The notes beneath the pieces are model-generated. The model saw nothing but the letters and a program-made list of their open reading frames with translations, was not told the origin of the DNA and ran no database searches. From positions 124,001 through 188,000 of the forward strand of contig CANMFE010000001.1 in the NCBI GenBank assembly GCA_947497085.1: a stretch of DNA of 64,000 nt, given 5' to 3'. How positions within the stretch are numbered: the stretch's first letter is position 1; each line of letters begins with the position of its first letter. Positions 17,458 through 26,901 of the stretch are shown piece after piece. This DNA is from an uncultured Sphingomonadaceae bacterium (GTDB lineage Bacteria > Pseudomonadota > Alphaproteobacteria > Sphingomonadales > Sphingomonadaceae). The translations under genes were made by a program, and so were the position numbers.

Positions 17458-18600
17458 ATGAAACACGCTGTATTTGCATCATTAATTGCACTTTCACTCT
17501 CCACATCATCACTGGCGCAAGCGCCGACCTATAAAACCGATGCGCCGATTGCCTATATGACTGACCTGTCATCAGGCGCGGTATTGTTCGCAAAGGATGC
17601 TGACCGGCAAATTCCGCCAGCGTCCATGGCGAAAATCATGACGGTCTATGTCGCATTTGACATGATCAAAAAAGGCGAGCTCAAGCTGGACCAGAAATTC
17701 ATCGTCCAGCCAGAAACCTGGAAGAAATGGAATAACCAGGGTTCATCCATGTTCCTGCCCGTGGGTGACGAGGTGAGTGTCAGCGACCTGCTGCACGGTA
17801 TTGTGACGCTATCGGGCAATGATGCCTGCGTGGTGCTGGCTGACGGGATTGCGGGGAGCGAGGATGCCTTTGTGCAGCTCATGAACCGTAAGGCCAAGGA
17901 GTTGGGCATGAAAAACAGCCGGTTCGGAAACAGCAATGGCTGGCCCGATGAAGGACGCACAGTGGTGACTGCGCGTGACCTTGGGATATTGAGCCGCGCT
18001 ACCGTGTACAATTTCCCTGACCTGTATGACGAATTTTACGGGCAGGAAGAATTTGTCTGGAACAATATCAGGCAATCCAACCGCAATCCGCTGCTCGGCA
18101 AGGTGCGTGGCGCGGATGGTCTGAAAACCGGGCATACCGAGGAAGCGGGCTATGGTTTTGCAGGGTCGGCCGAACAGGATGGGCGGCGGCTCGTGATGGT
18201 CCTTGCCGGGCTCGACAGCTATAATGGCCGGATTGCTGAATCCGTACAATTCATGAACTGGGGCTTTGCCAACTGGAAAAGCAAGCCTTTGTTTAAAAAG
18301 GGAACGGTTGTGGCCGAGGCTCCCGTACAGTTGGGCAGTTCGCGCTATGTGAACCTTATCGCGCCGCGTGACATGGCGCTGACACTCCCGCGCATTGCCG
18401 ATGATGAGAAAATCAGCTTCAGCGTAGTTTATAATGGCCCAATCAAGGCGCCGTTCAAGGCAGGTGATGAGATCGCGCATCTCAAGATATCATCGCCTGA
18501 CATGGATACGCAGATGATACCGTTGGCGGCGGCAGAAACAGTTGAAGAGGCCGGTTTCTTCGGACGGCTCTGGTCCGGGTTCATGTCAATATTCAGCTGA
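17458..18600 (+). CDS. dacC: D-alanyl-D-alanine carboxypeptidase (PBP5/6 family)
   Basis: A 380-residue low-molecular-weight penicillin-binding protein (family S11) that trims the terminal D-Ala of peptidoglycan stem peptides. A signal peptide (MKHAVFASLIALSLSTSSLAQA) is followed by the active-site motifs PPASMAKIMT (SxxK), LSGNDACVVLAD (SxN) and GLKTGHTEEAGYG (KTG). The C-terminal beta-rich domain (about 275-360) and the amphipathic tail (GFFGRLWSGFMSIFS) that anchors such proteins to the outer face of the inner membrane are present. Thymidylate kinase follows closely; in many alphaproteobacteria this dac-tmk-holB-metG order is conserved, although the rlpA gene often found before it is not here. 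Confidence 0.93.
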   Translation: MKHAVFASLIALSLSTSSLAQAPTYKTDAPIAYMTDLSSGAVLFAKDADRQIPPASMAKIMTVYVAFDMIKKGELKLDQKFIVQPETWKKWNNQGSSMFLPVGDEVSVSDLLHGIVTLSGNDACVVLADGIAGSEDAFVQLMNRKAKELGMKNSRFGNSNGWPDEGRTVVTARDLGILSRATVYNFPDLYDEFYGQEEFVWNNIRQSNRNPLLGKVRGADGLKTGHTEEAGYGFAGSAEQDGRRLVMVLAGLDSYNGRIAESVQFMNWGFANWKSKPLFKKGTVVAEAPVQLGSSRYVNLIAPRDMALTLPRIADDEKISFSVVYNGPIKAPFKAGDEIAHLKISSPDMDTQMIPLAAAETVEEAGFFGRLWSGFMSIFS

Positions 18601-18653
18601 TGGTGGCGAATTTGCCGCCGCGCGAATAATATGGGGGATTATAAGCAGGCATT

Positions 18654-19280
18654 GTGAGCGGACGGTTCATCTCGATTGAAGGCGGTGAAGGCGCGGGCAA
18701 ATCCACGCAGATCCGCCTGCTTGCCGAATGGCTGGAAAGCCAGGGCCTTGAGACTGTTACAACGCGCGAGCCCGGCGGCACACCGGGCGCAGAGGCTATC
18801 CGCCAATTGCTGATGTCGGGCAGCGCGGATCGCTGGAACAGCCGCGCTGAAGCATTGTTGTTCGCCGCGGCGCGGGCAGACCATGTCGATAAGCTTATCA
18901 GACCGGCTCTGGCCAAAGGGAAATGGGTGCTGTGCGACCGTTTTGTCGATAGCAGCCGTGCCTATCAGAGCGGTGGCAGCGGGCTGGCCGATGCAGATAT
19001 CATGGCGCTGCATGCGATTGGCAGCGAGGGCCTGCTCCCGGACATGACGTTGGTGCTCGAACTGCCGCTTGCAGAAGCGAGCGCCCGGGCGGCCGCGCGC
19101 GATGGAGCTGCCACAGATCGTTTCGGCGCACGCAACACCACGTTTCATGAAAATGTTGCCGCTGCTTTTCGCGGTTATGCCGCCGAAGATAGCAACCGTT
19201 TCCGCATAATTGACGCTGCGGGCGATGTCGAAACGGTCCATATGCATATTGTACAGGCTATCGGGGCATTGCTGTCATGA
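18654..19280 (+). CDS. tmk: Thymidylate kinase
   Basis: Phosphorylates dTMP to dTDP; 208 residues. P-loop GGEGAGKST lies at the N-terminus, the DR(F/Y/H) signature is LCDRFVDSSRAYQ near residue 90-100, and LVLELPLAEASARAAAR leads into the LID region. The start is GTG 18654; the frame cannot usefully be extended upstream. It shares four bases (ATGA) with holB, so the pair is translationally coupled. Confidence 0.95.
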   Translation: MSGRFISIEGGEGAGKSTQIRLLAEWLESQGLETVTTREPGGTPGAEAIRQLLMSGSADRWNSRAEALLFAAARADHVDKLIRPALAKGKWVLCDRFVDSSRAYQSGGSGLADADIMALHAIGSEGLLPDMTLVLELPLAEASARAAARDGAATDRFGARNTTFHENVAAAFRGYAAEDSNRFRIIDAAGDVETVHMHIVQAIGALLS

Positions 19281-20287
19281 CGTCACTTTACGGTCATGAT
19301 ACTCAGCAACAGGCGGTATTACGCGCCTTTTCAGGGGGCAAGATGCACCATGCATGGTTGCTGACCGGCGCAAAAGGCGTGGGGAAGGCGAGCTTTGCCT
19401 GGGCTGCGGCGCAGCATATCCTGTCACGTGAGCCCGCTTTTTGCACCGATACATTCACCCCAGACCTGCACGGAGCAGGGGGACAGCTGCTGGCCGCGCA
19501 TAATCACCCCGATTGCCATTACCTGACGCGCGAACCAAAAGATGACAAGGAACGCCGCAACAAGGAAAATGGCAAACCCTATGAACGCCGCCGCAATATC
19601 CCGATAGATCAAGTGCGCGCGATGCAACAGAAACTGACCACGCGGCCCAGTCTGGGTGCGCGCCGCGTCATCATTATCGATTCTGCCGATAATCTGGAGC
19701 GCGGTGCGGCTAACGCACTCCTCAAAAGCCTGGAAGAACCGCCACAAAATACCATTTTTTTCCTGATCTCACATAATCCGGGTAAATTGCTGCCCACCAT
19801 ACGCTCACGCTGTATGACACTTGCTTTCCATGGCCTGGATGACGAATCGATGCGCCGGGCGCTGCTCACACAGGATGAAAGCCTGACAGCACAGCAACTG
19901 GAATCGCTGCTGCAAATCGGGCATGGCTCGCCGGGTTATGCGCTCAAGTTCCTGGAACTGGGTATGGAGGAAATCCATACGCTGATGCGTAAAATTGCCG
20001 AAACCGGTGACCGTGATCAGAAACTGCGCCTGCAACTTGCCAAATTGCTGAGTGTGAAGGCAGCGAAAGAGAAACTGCAGGCATTCACCGAATATGCCAC
20101 CGTTTTTGCCGCGCGCATCAGCCGTGAAAGACAGGGCAGGTCGCTGCCGCAAGCTATTGCCGCGTGGGAAGAGCTGGTCTCACTCGCTGAAAAGGCGCCG
20201 ACCTATAATTTCACGCCCGAGGCGCTGGTTTATCAAATTGGCGGCTTGCTGGCGCGGCTCGCACCGCCTAGAGAAGCTGCAGCATAA
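19277..20287 (+). CDS. holB: DNA polymerase III subunit delta'
   Basis: A 336-residue clamp-loader subunit of the AAA+ family. The P-loop-like LTGAKGVGKASFA is present; DSADNLERGAANALLKSLEEPPQNTIFFLISHNPGKLLPTIRSRC is the family's most conserved segment, including the sensor-1 region and the SRC motif. The C-terminal collar domain follows (about 210-336). A charged insertion (EPKDDKERRNKENGKPYERRRNIPIDQVR) lies before the Walker B region, as in other alphaproteobacterial delta' proteins. Start ATG 19277 overlaps the tmk stop and metG starts 17 bases after its stop. Confidence 0.93.
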   Translation: MTSLYGHDTQQQAVLRAFSGGKMHHAWLLTGAKGVGKASFAWAAAQHILSREPAFCTDTFTPDLHGAGGQLLAAHNHPDCHYLTREPKDDKERRNKENGKPYERRRNIPIDQVRAMQQKLTTRPSLGARRVIIIDSADNLERGAANALLKSLEEPPQNTIFFLISHNPGKLLPTIRSRCMTLAFHGLDDESMRRALLTQDESLTAQQLESLLQIGHGSPGYALKFLELGMEEIHTLMRKIAETGDRDQKLRLQLAKLLSVKAAKEKLQAFTEYATVFAARISRERQGRSLPQAIAAWEELVSLAEKAPTYNFTPEALVYQIGGLLARLAPPREAAA

Positions 20288-20304
20288 AATTATACAGGCA
20301 GCTT

Positions 20305-21873
20305 ATGTCCGAACCCTATTACATCACCACCGCGATCAGCTATCCCAATGGCCGGCCCCATATCGGTCATGCCTATGAAGCCATTGCGGCGGACGTTATC
20401 GCGCGTTTCCACCGGCAGATGGGGCGCGATGTCCGGTTTCAGACCGGGACCGACGAGCATGGCCTGAAAATGGCGCAAAAGGCGCGTGAACTGGGCCAGT
20501 CACCGCGCGAGCTTTCCGATGAAATGTCGTCCTATTTCATGGAGATGTGCGAAAAACTGAATATCTCGCATGACCGGTTTATCCGCACTGTCGAACCCGA
20601 ACACCACACCGCCAGCCAGGCCATCTGGAAAGCGATGGAGGCGAATGGCGATCTGTATCTGGACCGTTACGAAGGCTGGTACTCGGTGCGCGACGAAGCC
20701 TATTATGACGAAAAGGAACTGACCGAGGGGGAGGGCGGAGAGAAACTATCGCCGCAGGGGACGCCTGTAGAATGGACGGCAGAGGAAACATGGTTTTTCC
20801 GCCTGTCCAAATATCAGGAACCACTGCTGAAACTCTATAATGAAAGCCCGGGTTTTTTGCGCCCGGACAGCCGTCGCAACGAAATCATGCGTTTTGTCGA
20901 AGGCGGGCTGAATGATCTCAGCGTTTCGCGTACGAGCTTTGACTGGGGCGTCAAGGTGCCGGGCAGTGACGGCCATGTCATGTATGTGTGGGTCGACGCG
21001 CTGACAAATTACCTGACAGGACTTGGATATCCTGAAAAAACAGAAGGTTATGATAGATACTGGCCAGCGGACCTGCACCTGATTGGCAAGGATATCGTGC
21101 GTTTTCACAGTGTCTACTGGCCTGCTTTCCTGATGAGCGCGGGTATCGACCTGCCGAAACAGGTATTTGGCCATGGATTCCTGCTCAACAAGGGCGAGAA
21201 AATGTCCAAATCAGTGGGCAATGTGGTTGATCCGATCGCGCTGGCTGATGCTTTTGGTGTGGATCAGATCCGCTATTTCCTGATGCGTGAAGTGAGTTTT
21301 GGCAGCGATGGCAGCTATTCAGCCGAAGCGATTGTGACCAAGACCAACGCCGACCTCGCCAACAGTTTCGGCAATTTGGTGCAACGTACATTATCAATGA
21401 TTTTCAAGAATCTGGATGGTGTTATTTCCGCAGACTGGGAAGAGAATGATGCGGACAAGTCGCTTTATGAAACCGTTTCCTCAGGTTGCGGCAAGTCATT
21501 TCAGGACGGTTTCGCCGACCTTGATTTCTCTAAAGCACTGGATGGGTGGATGCAGGCGGTGTTTGCCTGCAATCAATATGTGGATGAGCAGGCGCCGTGG
21601 AAGCTGAAAAAAGAGGACCCGGAGCGGATGCGTGCGGTGCTGAACAATCTGTTCCGCTGTATTCGCATGCTTGCGATTGCCGTGCAGCCAGTTATACCGG
21701 ATTCCGCTGGCAAACTGCTGGACCAGATGGGCGCGGCCGCCGATGCGCGCAGCTTTGCCAATGTACAGGATGCTGGCTGGTTGCAGCAGCTAGCCGACCA
21801 GGGCTTCACGCTTGAAAAGCCCGTGCCTCTCTTCCCGCGCCTTGAAATGCCGGAAGGGGAAGGGGAGGAGTGA
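20305..21873 (+). CDS. metG: Methionyl-tRNA synthetase (zinc-knuckle-less type)
   Basis: Class I synthetase of 522 residues. The HIGH equivalent is PNGRPHIGHAYE and the KMSKS loop is KGEKMSKSVGN. The connective peptide region (YYDEKELTEGEGGEKLSPQGTPVEW) lacks the Cys clusters of the zinc-binding forms, so this is the short type without a zinc knuckle. The anticodon-binding helical domain ends near residue 500, and there is no C-terminal tRNA-binding OB domain. The stop overlaps the start of tatD by four bases. Confidence 0.95.
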   Translation: MSEPYYITTAISYPNGRPHIGHAYEAIAADVIARFHRQMGRDVRFQTGTDEHGLKMAQKARELGQSPRELSDEMSSYFMEMCEKLNISHDRFIRTVEPEHHTASQAIWKAMEANGDLYLDRYEGWYSVRDEAYYDEKELTEGEGGEKLSPQGTPVEWTAEETWFFRLSKYQEPLLKLYNESPGFLRPDSRRNEIMRFVEGGLNDLSVSRTSFDWGVKVPGSDGHVMYVWVDALTNYLTGLGYPEKTEGYDRYWPADLHLIGKDIVRFHSVYWPAFLMSAGIDLPKQVFGHGFLLNKGEKMSKSVGNVVDPIALADAFGVDQIRYFLMREVSFGSDGSYSAEAIVTKTNADLANSFGNLVQRTLSMIFKNLDGVISADWEENDADKSLYETVSSGCGKSFQDGFADLDFSKALDGWMQAVFACNQYVDEQAPWKLKKEDPERMRAVLNNLFRCIRMLAIAVQPVIPDSAGKLLDQMGAAADARSFANVQDAGWLQQLADQGFTLEKPVPLFPRLEMPEGEGEE

Positions 21874-22649
21874 TGCTGGTCGATTCCCATTGCCACCTCA
21901 ATTACAAGGGGCTTTCCGAACGGCAGGCAGAAGTGCTGGAAAACGCCCGTGACCGCGGCGTGACGGCCATGCTCAATATCTCGACACGAGAGAGCGAATG
22001 GGACGATATTGTCGGCACGGCCGAGCGGGAAAGCGATGTCTGGGCATCTATCGGCATACATCCGCATGAGGCCGATGCGCATCCCGATATTGATACTGCC
22101 AAATTACTAGGCCGTGCAGACCATCCGCGTGTCATCGGTATTGGCGAGACCGGGCTGGATTATTATTATGACCATAGCGACCGCATGCAACAACAGACGA
22201 GTTTCCGTGCGCATATTGCCGCTGCGCGAGAGACTGGTCTGCCGCTAATTGTGCATACGCGCGATGCGGAGAAAGACACTGCCGCGATACTAGCCGATGA
22301 AATGGGGAAGGGAGCCTTCCCGGCGCTTATTCACTGTTTTACCGCGAGCGCGGATTTCGCCGCCAAAGTGTTGGATATGGGGCTGTATGTCTCAATCAGC
22401 GGTATCGTGACTTTCAAAAATGCCCGTGAATTGCAGGATGTGGCAAAGGATTTGCCGACGGACAGAATGCTGGTAGAAACCGACGCGCCTTTCCTTGCGC
22501 CCGTGCCGCATCGCGGCAAAACGGGCGAGCCTGCATTTGTCGCGGATACGGCGCAGTTCCTGGCTGAATTGCGCGGTGAGGAATATACGCAGCTTTGCGA
22601 GACAACATCCTCGAATTTCTATACATTATTCAGTAAAGCCGCGCCGTGA
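21870..22649 (+). CDS. tatD: TatD family metal-dependent DNase
   Basis: A 259-residue amidohydrolase-fold hydrolase. The metal ligands are visible as DSHCHL (N-terminal HxH), GETGLDYYY (Glu), PLIVHTRDAEKDT (His), ALIHCFTAS (His) and LVETDAPFLAPVPHRGK (Asp). Proteins of this family act as 3'-to-5' DNA exonucleases or on D-aminoacyl substrates. It follows metG with a four-base overlap and in turn overlaps the MBL hydrolase gene, an order common in this class. Confidence 0.92.
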   Translation: MMLVDSHCHLNYKGLSERQAEVLENARDRGVTAMLNISTRESEWDDIVGTAERESDVWASIGIHPHEADAHPDIDTAKLLGRADHPRVIGIGETGLDYYYDHSDRMQQQTSFRAHIAAARETGLPLIVHTRDAEKDTAAILADEMGKGAFPALIHCFTASADFAAKVLDMGLYVSISGIVTFKNARELQDVAKDLPTDRMLVETDAPFLAPVPHRGKTGEPAFVADTAQFLAELRGEEYTQLCETTSSNFYTLFSKAAP

Positions 22650-23413
22650 AGCTGACCATTCTTGGTTGCGGTACATCGGCGGGCGTGCCGCGTGTCGGCC
22701 ATGACTGGGGAGATTGCGATCCGGGAGAACAACGCAATCGCCGCAGCCGTGTGTCGATTGTCGTCGAAAACCGGGCAGGGCAGCGCATATTGGTCGATAC
22801 CTCACCCGATCTGCGTATGCAGCTGCTTGATAACGGGATTGATACGGTGGATGCCGTGCTGTGGACGCATGATCATGCCGATCATTGCCATGGCATTGAT
22901 GACCTGCGCGCCATTTTCCATCAGCGCCGGGTGCCTATGCCCGGATATGGGCGTGATTATACCATGCATAAACTGAAATCGCGCTTTTCTTATATATTTG
23001 AGGGGAATAAGGGTTATCCATCGATTGTTGACCCACATGTGCTGGGCCGTGAAGCGCGCATCTGTGATATCCGTGTGAGAACCACGGATCAGTCGCATGG
23101 TCCGGTGCTTTCGACAGGTTATCGCTTTGATACCGAAAATGCTTCTATTGTATATGCGACCGATTTTAGCGAAATCAGTGATGATATGGTGGCACTTTAT
23201 ACAGATTGTGACATATTGATTGTCGATTGCCTGCGCAAACAGCCGCATCCAACTCATGCGCATCTGGACATGGCGCTGGAATTGGCCGCAAGATGTAATG
23301 CGCGCCGGACATTATTGACGCATATGGATAAAAGCATGGATTACAAAAGCTTGCGAAATGAACTTGCAGGCAGAGCTGAACCCGGGTTTGATGGCATGCA
23401 GGTGGAAATCTGA
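22646..23413 (+). CDS. MBL-fold metallohydrolase (PhnP-like)
   Basis: A 255-residue metallo-beta-lactamase-fold hydrolase. Early GCGTSAGVPRVGHDWGDCDP is characteristic of the PhnP/cyclic-phosphodiesterase-like subgroup, the metal site is WTHDHADHCHGIDDLR (HxHxDH), and further ligands sit in TDQSHG, VYATDFSE and the C-terminal RRTLLTHMDKSMDY. PhnP itself cleaves cyclic ribose phosphates; here there is no phosphonate gene nearby, so a role in general phosphodiester repair or tRNA processing is equally possible. It starts with GTG overlapping the tatD stop (GTGA). Confidence 0.88.
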   Translation: MKLTILGCGTSAGVPRVGHDWGDCDPGEQRNRRSRVSIVVENRAGQRILVDTSPDLRMQLLDNGIDTVDAVLWTHDHADHCHGIDDLRAIFHQRRVPMPGYGRDYTMHKLKSRFSYIFEGNKGYPSIVDPHVLGREARICDIRVRTTDQSHGPVLSTGYRFDTENASIVYATDFSEISDDMVALYTDCDILIVDCLRKQPHPTHAHLDMALELAARCNARRTLLTHMDKSMDYKSLRNELAGRAEPGFDGMQVEI

Positions 23414-24042
23414 TGGACGGTGACAATTACTCACTCGTCTTTAATGCAATCCTGCTGGTTGGTGTTATCGCCATGTTTTTCACTTTTCGCGTATCTGCCA
23501 GAGACACGGTAAAGATGGCCGCTGCGTGGATCGGCATATTTGCCCTGGTGCTACTGGTGTTCAGCTTTCGCGCCGAATTTCTGGCCGTGTGGAATCGCGT
23601 CAAGACTGAGACAATAGGTCATGACCGGCAGGATGTGGTTGGCAACGCATTGGTACTGCGTCAGTCCGAAGGCGGTCATTTCTATGTCACGGGTAAGGTG
23701 AATGGCCAGGAAACCCGCTTCATGGTTGATAGCGGCGCGACGCAGACGGCATTGTCACGCACAGAGGCTGAGCGGCTTGGGCTCGACATAGACACGATGT
23801 TTGCCATACCGATCAGCACGGCCAATGGCGAAAGCTCGGCCTGGCGCGCCCGCATCGATACGCTCGAACTTGAATCACTTGTCACCAACGATCACGCAGT
23901 GCTTGTCGTAGACACGATGATGGACGAGAACCTGCTGGGTATGAATTTTCTGTCACGCCTTGAAAGCTGGCGCGTCGAAGGCGACAGGATGATATTGGTG
24001 CCCAACGGTACCAGCGAAGCAGAAAGCAAGGTTGCACAGTGA
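23413..24042 (+). CDS. Membrane-anchored retropepsin-like aspartic protease
   Basis: A 209-residue protein with two N-terminal membrane segments (about 8-25 and 35-52) followed by a periplasmic retropepsin-like domain. The catalytic triad motif is FMVDSGATQTALS (DSG), with supporting strands ISTANGESSAW and the C-terminal NLLGMNFLSRLESWRVEGDRMIL that forms the flap-adjacent part of clan AA proteases (TIGR02281-like). A single such domain works as a homodimer. Its substrate is unknown. ATG 23413 overlaps the stop of the MBL gene by one base. The 160 bases that follow, up to mazG, are AT-rich. Confidence 0.8.
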   Translation: MDGDNYSLVFNAILLVGVIAMFFTFRVSARDTVKMAAAWIGIFALVLLVFSFRAEFLAVWNRVKTETIGHDRQDVVGNALVLRQSEGGHFYVTGKVNGQETRFMVDSGATQTALSRTEAERLGLDIDTMFAIPISTANGESSAWRARIDTLELESLVTNDHAVLVVDTMMDENLLGMNFLSRLESWRVEGDRMILVPNGTSEAESKVAQ

Positions 24043-24118
24043 TTATGGATTATGCCGTTTAGCAATGAACCAAACATCAAAGCAAAAACCTGTACTTATG
24101 TTCTGTTAAAGAGGCACG

Positions 24119-24160
24119 ATGAACCAACTCGTATTGCTGCAACGGCTAGAACCCACATAA
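24119..24160 (+). other. Possible 13-codon leader ORF before mazG
   Basis: ATG 24119 begins MNQLVLLQRLEPT and ends in TAA; an AGAGGC ribosome site lies four bases upstream. It sits in an otherwise empty, AT-rich 160-base spacer, 43 bases before the TTG start of mazG. The peptide has no run of any one amino acid that would point to attenuation, so it may be fortuitous. Confidence 0.2.
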
Positions 24161-24203
24161 AACCCCATATCAGCCTCGATATAATTTAACATAATATATA
24201 TTA

Positions 24204-24974
24204 TTGAACTTAAATATAGATAAGGCAACACTTACCTTGATTGATCCCCTCGTAAAGATAATGGCGCAATTGCGTGATCCGAAAAATGGCTGCCCATGGG
24301 ATATTGCGCAGGATTTCAAATCTATCGCGCCTTATACGATCGAAGAAGCCTATGAAGTGTCCGACGCGATTGATCGCAATGATATGGAAGACTTGAAAGA
24401 CGAACTTGGCGATCTGTTGCTGCAGGTCGTGTTTCACAGTCAGATGGCCAATGAAGCTGGCTTTTTTACTATTGACGACGTTATTACGGCAATTTGCGAC
24501 AAAATGACCCGGCGGCATCCGCATATTTTTGCCAACACAGATGTTGAAAATTGGGACTGGGAAAAGCTGAAAGAAAGCGAGCGGAACGATTCAGGGCAAT
24601 CAAGTGCCATGGATGGTGTGGCACGTACCCTCCCCGCACTTATGCGCGCACAAAAGCTGCAAAAACGTGCAAAAAGAACCGGTTTTGACTGGGATGAAAT
24701 TGATGACTGTATTGCCAAGCTTGAAGAAGAAATTGCTGAGCTAAAGGCCGCAAAGAACGATGCAGAAAAGCATGAAGAATCAGGAGATTTGCTATTTGCC
24801 GCCGTCAATGTCGTGCGTCATTATGGTATTGATGCCGAGATTGCCCTTAAAGACGGTAATAACAAATTCGAAAGCCGCTTTCGCCTGATGGAGGAGATGG
24901 CTGGTAAAGCTTTTGAAGATTTATCGCTCCAGGACAAGGAAGAACTGTGGCAAAAGGCTAAAAATGTATCTTAA
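24204..24974 (+). CDS. mazG: Nucleoside triphosphate pyrophosphohydrolase MazG
   Basis: An all-alpha NTP pyrophosphatase of 256 residues with two MazG domains. Domain 1 has RDPKNGCPWDIAQDF, TIEEAYEVSDAI and DLKDELGDLLLQVVFH, giving the EExxE and ExxD metal-binding motifs; domain 2 (about 165-225) has LEEEIAELKAA and EESGDLLFAAVNVV. MazG hydrolyses (d)NTPs, including damaged ones, and limits ppGpp in some species. The start is uncertain: TTG 24204 gives MNLNIDKATL, but TTG 24237 is also possible, and neither has a clear ribosome site in this AT-rich leader. It is convergent with hflX, with the two stops a few bases apart. Confidence 0.9.
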   Translation: MNLNIDKATLTLIDPLVKIMAQLRDPKNGCPWDIAQDFKSIAPYTIEEAYEVSDAIDRNDMEDLKDELGDLLLQVVFHSQMANEAGFFTIDDVITAICDKMTRRHPHIFANTDVENWDWEKLKESERNDSGQSSAMDGVARTLPALMRAQKLQKRAKRTGFDWDEIDDCIAKLEEEIAELKAAKNDAEKHEESGDLLFAAVNVVRHYGIDAEIALKDGNNKFESRFRLMEEMAGKAFEDLSLQDKEELWQKAKNVS

Positions 24975-24981
24975 GCCTAAG

Positions 24982-26313
24982 TTATAATGCCAAAAAGCGC
25001 CCCCAGTCTTTCTCTGATAAACGAACGTCAACAATTTGCGAACCTTGGGCTTCTGTAACTGATAAAACCTTTCCGTGCGCATGCAGCCATGCCAGTTTCT
25101 GACCATCTGCCAGATCCAGAGTGACTGACCGCAGACTGTTGCTGGCGATTAATATTTCGGACACCATGTGTGACAGTTTATCGACGCCTTCTCCTGTCAA
25201 TGCAGATATAGGACAATGCGGTGTTTCGGAATGCCCAAATTCCAACAGGTCCTCTCGCGCGCCTTCGTTTAGCCGGTCCCATTTGTTCCATGCCTCAACA
25301 ACAGCTATTGATATATTTTCATCTACCTCTTGCTGAAATGAATTAATACCGAGCTCGGCAAGGATATTTTCCACCTCGATTTTCTGTGCCTGCGTATCAG
25401 GATGAGAGATATCGCGTACATGTATTATTAAATCGGCGGACAAGACTTCTTCCAGCGTGGCTCGAAATGCAGCGACAAGCTGTGTCGGCAGGTCAGAAAC
25501 AAAACCCACAGTGTCGGACAATATGGCTTTTTCCAGACCGCCCAATTCAACCGAGCGCATTGTCGGATCCAGCGTTGCAAAAAGCAGATCTTCCGCCATG
25601 ACGTCAGCCCCGGTTAATCTGTTGAATAGAGTGGATTTCCCTGCATTTGTATATCCCACAAGTGCGATGACGGGCCAAGGTGCCTTTTGCCGTCTTTTTC
25701 TATGCAAGGAACGCGTTTTCTTGACCTGTTCCAATTCACGGCGGAGCTTGGCCATACGGTCACGTATCATGCGTCGGTCGGATTCGATCTGCGTTTCGCC
25801 AGGGCCACCCAGAAAGCCGAAACCGCCCCGTTGCCGCTCAAGGTGCGTCCAGCTTCTCACCAACCGGCCCGCCTGATAATCCAGATGCGCCAATTCCACC
25901 TGCAGCCGTCCTTCGGCAGTTGCGGCACGCTCACCAAAAATTTCCAGGATAAGGCCTGTACGGTCGATAACCTTGACGTTCAGCCTTTCCTCAAGGTTCC
26001 TTTGCTGAATTGCGGATAATGGGCCATCAACAATCAGCAGTTCCGCTTCTTCAGTTCGAAGCGAGGTAGCTATTTTGTCAATTTGTCCGCCGCCGAACAA
26101 CGTTCCAGGTTTGGCCGTTCGAATACGCAAAGCCATTGTTTCGCGGACATCAATGCCAATGGCAGCGGCCAGGCCGACAGCTTCATCAATCCGCGCGTCC
26201 GCATTCAAATGCTGCTTATTTCCGATATCCGGATAAACGATAATAGCTGGCGCGCCCCGTGCAATTTCGCGGCGCTCATCAGTCGGGAAACTGCCCGTCC
26301 CCTGCCCGGTCAA
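24982..26313 (-). CDS. hflX: GTPase HflX
   Basis: A 443-residue ribosome-associated GTPase that splits stalled 70S ribosomes. The N-terminal HflX domain (about 20-200) contains [12 protein letters not shown], the [26 protein letters not shown] helix and the conserved [16 protein letters not shown]. The G domain follows: G1 [10 protein letters not shown]2 ATLDPT, G3 [11 protein letters not shown]4 WNKWD. The C-terminal domain (about 385-443) is present. Its TTG start overlaps the hfq stop (TTGA), so it should be translated together with hfq, an arrangement conserved in many proteobacteria. Confidence 0.95.
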   Translation of the reverse strand: MTGQGTGSFPTDERREIARGAPAIIVYPDIGNKQHLNADARIDEAVGLAAAIGIDVRETMALRIRTAKPGTLFGGGQIDKIATSLRTEEAELLIVDGPLSAIQQRNLEERLNVKVIDRTGLILEIFGERAATAEGRLQVELAHLDYQAGRLVRSWTHLERQRGGFGFLGGPGETQIESDRRMIRDRMAKLRRELEQVKKTRSLHRKRRQKAPWPVIALVGYTNAGKSTLFNRLTGADVMAEDLLFATLDPTMRSVELGGLEKAILSDTVGFVSDLPTQLVAAFRATLEEVLSADLIIHVRDISHPDTQAQKIEVENILAELGINSFQQEVDENISIAVVEAWNKWDRLNEGAREDLLEFGHSETPHCPISALTGEGVDKLSHMVSEILIASNSLRSVTLDLADGQKLAWLHAHGKVLSVTEAQGSQIVDVRLSEKDWGRFLAL

Positions 26314-26798
26314 CCTTCTTCCACTTCACTGTCACCATATAAGTCCAATGGTCCGCTAGGCTGGATAGTTGAAACGGCATGCTTGTAAGCCAATTGTATC
26401 ATGCCTTCACGCTCCAGCATCATGCAAAACTGATCATAGGCAATGACCTGTCCCTGTAACATAACGCCGTTGACCAGAAACATGGTCACTGACATTTCTG
26501 ACGCGCGTACGCTGTTCAGAAAAATTTCCTGTAGCAGTTTGTTTTTGCGCGTTGTCGCATCCATGGCGTCTGTAAAGATGTCAGTTTCCATGGGTTGGGA
26601 GGGCATGACAGTGGATATGGCATGTTTATAGACCAGTTGTGACTGACCATCGCGCCGCAGCAGGATTGAAAAATTGTCAAACCAGGTGACAATGCCCTGC
26701 AATTTAACACCCTTGACCAGGAACATGGTCACCGGCGTTTTTGATTTTCGCAAGCTATTCAGGAACATATCCTGTAGATTTTGTGCCTTTTCGGTCAT
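26310..26798 (-). CDS. hfq: Double-domain RNA chaperone Hfq
   Basis: Hfq pairs small RNAs with mRNAs. This 162-residue form carries two complete Sm domains in one chain, against about 80-100 residues for the usual protein. Domain 1 (about 8-66) reads [23 protein letters not shown], and [10 protein letters not shown]; domain 2 (about 89-147) reads [23 protein letters not shown] and [10 protein letters not shown]. Both keep the Sm2 YKHA motif. A linker of about 20 charged residues joins them and an acidic tail (EVEEG) ends the protein. A trimer of such chains would rebuild the six-subunit ring. The same tandem form is known from Zymomonas and other sphingomonads. A GGGGGT ribosome site precedes ATG 26798. 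Confidence 0.95.
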   Translation of the reverse strand: MTEKAQNLQDMFLNSLRKSKTPVTMFLVKGVKLQGIVTWFDNFSILLRRDGQSQLVYKHAISTVMPSQPMETDIFTDAMDATTRKNKLLQEIFLNSVRASEMSVTMFLVNGVMLQGQVIAYDQFCMMLEREGMIQLAYKHAVSTIQPSGPLDLYGDSEVEEG

Positions 26799-26901
26799 TT
26801 TGACCCCCGGTCTTGGCGACTTGATTGCCGCAATTTTTTATTTCTATTGGCTTGTCTGTTACTCGGTTTACAAGAAAAAATCCATTACTAATCTGGCTAC
26901 G

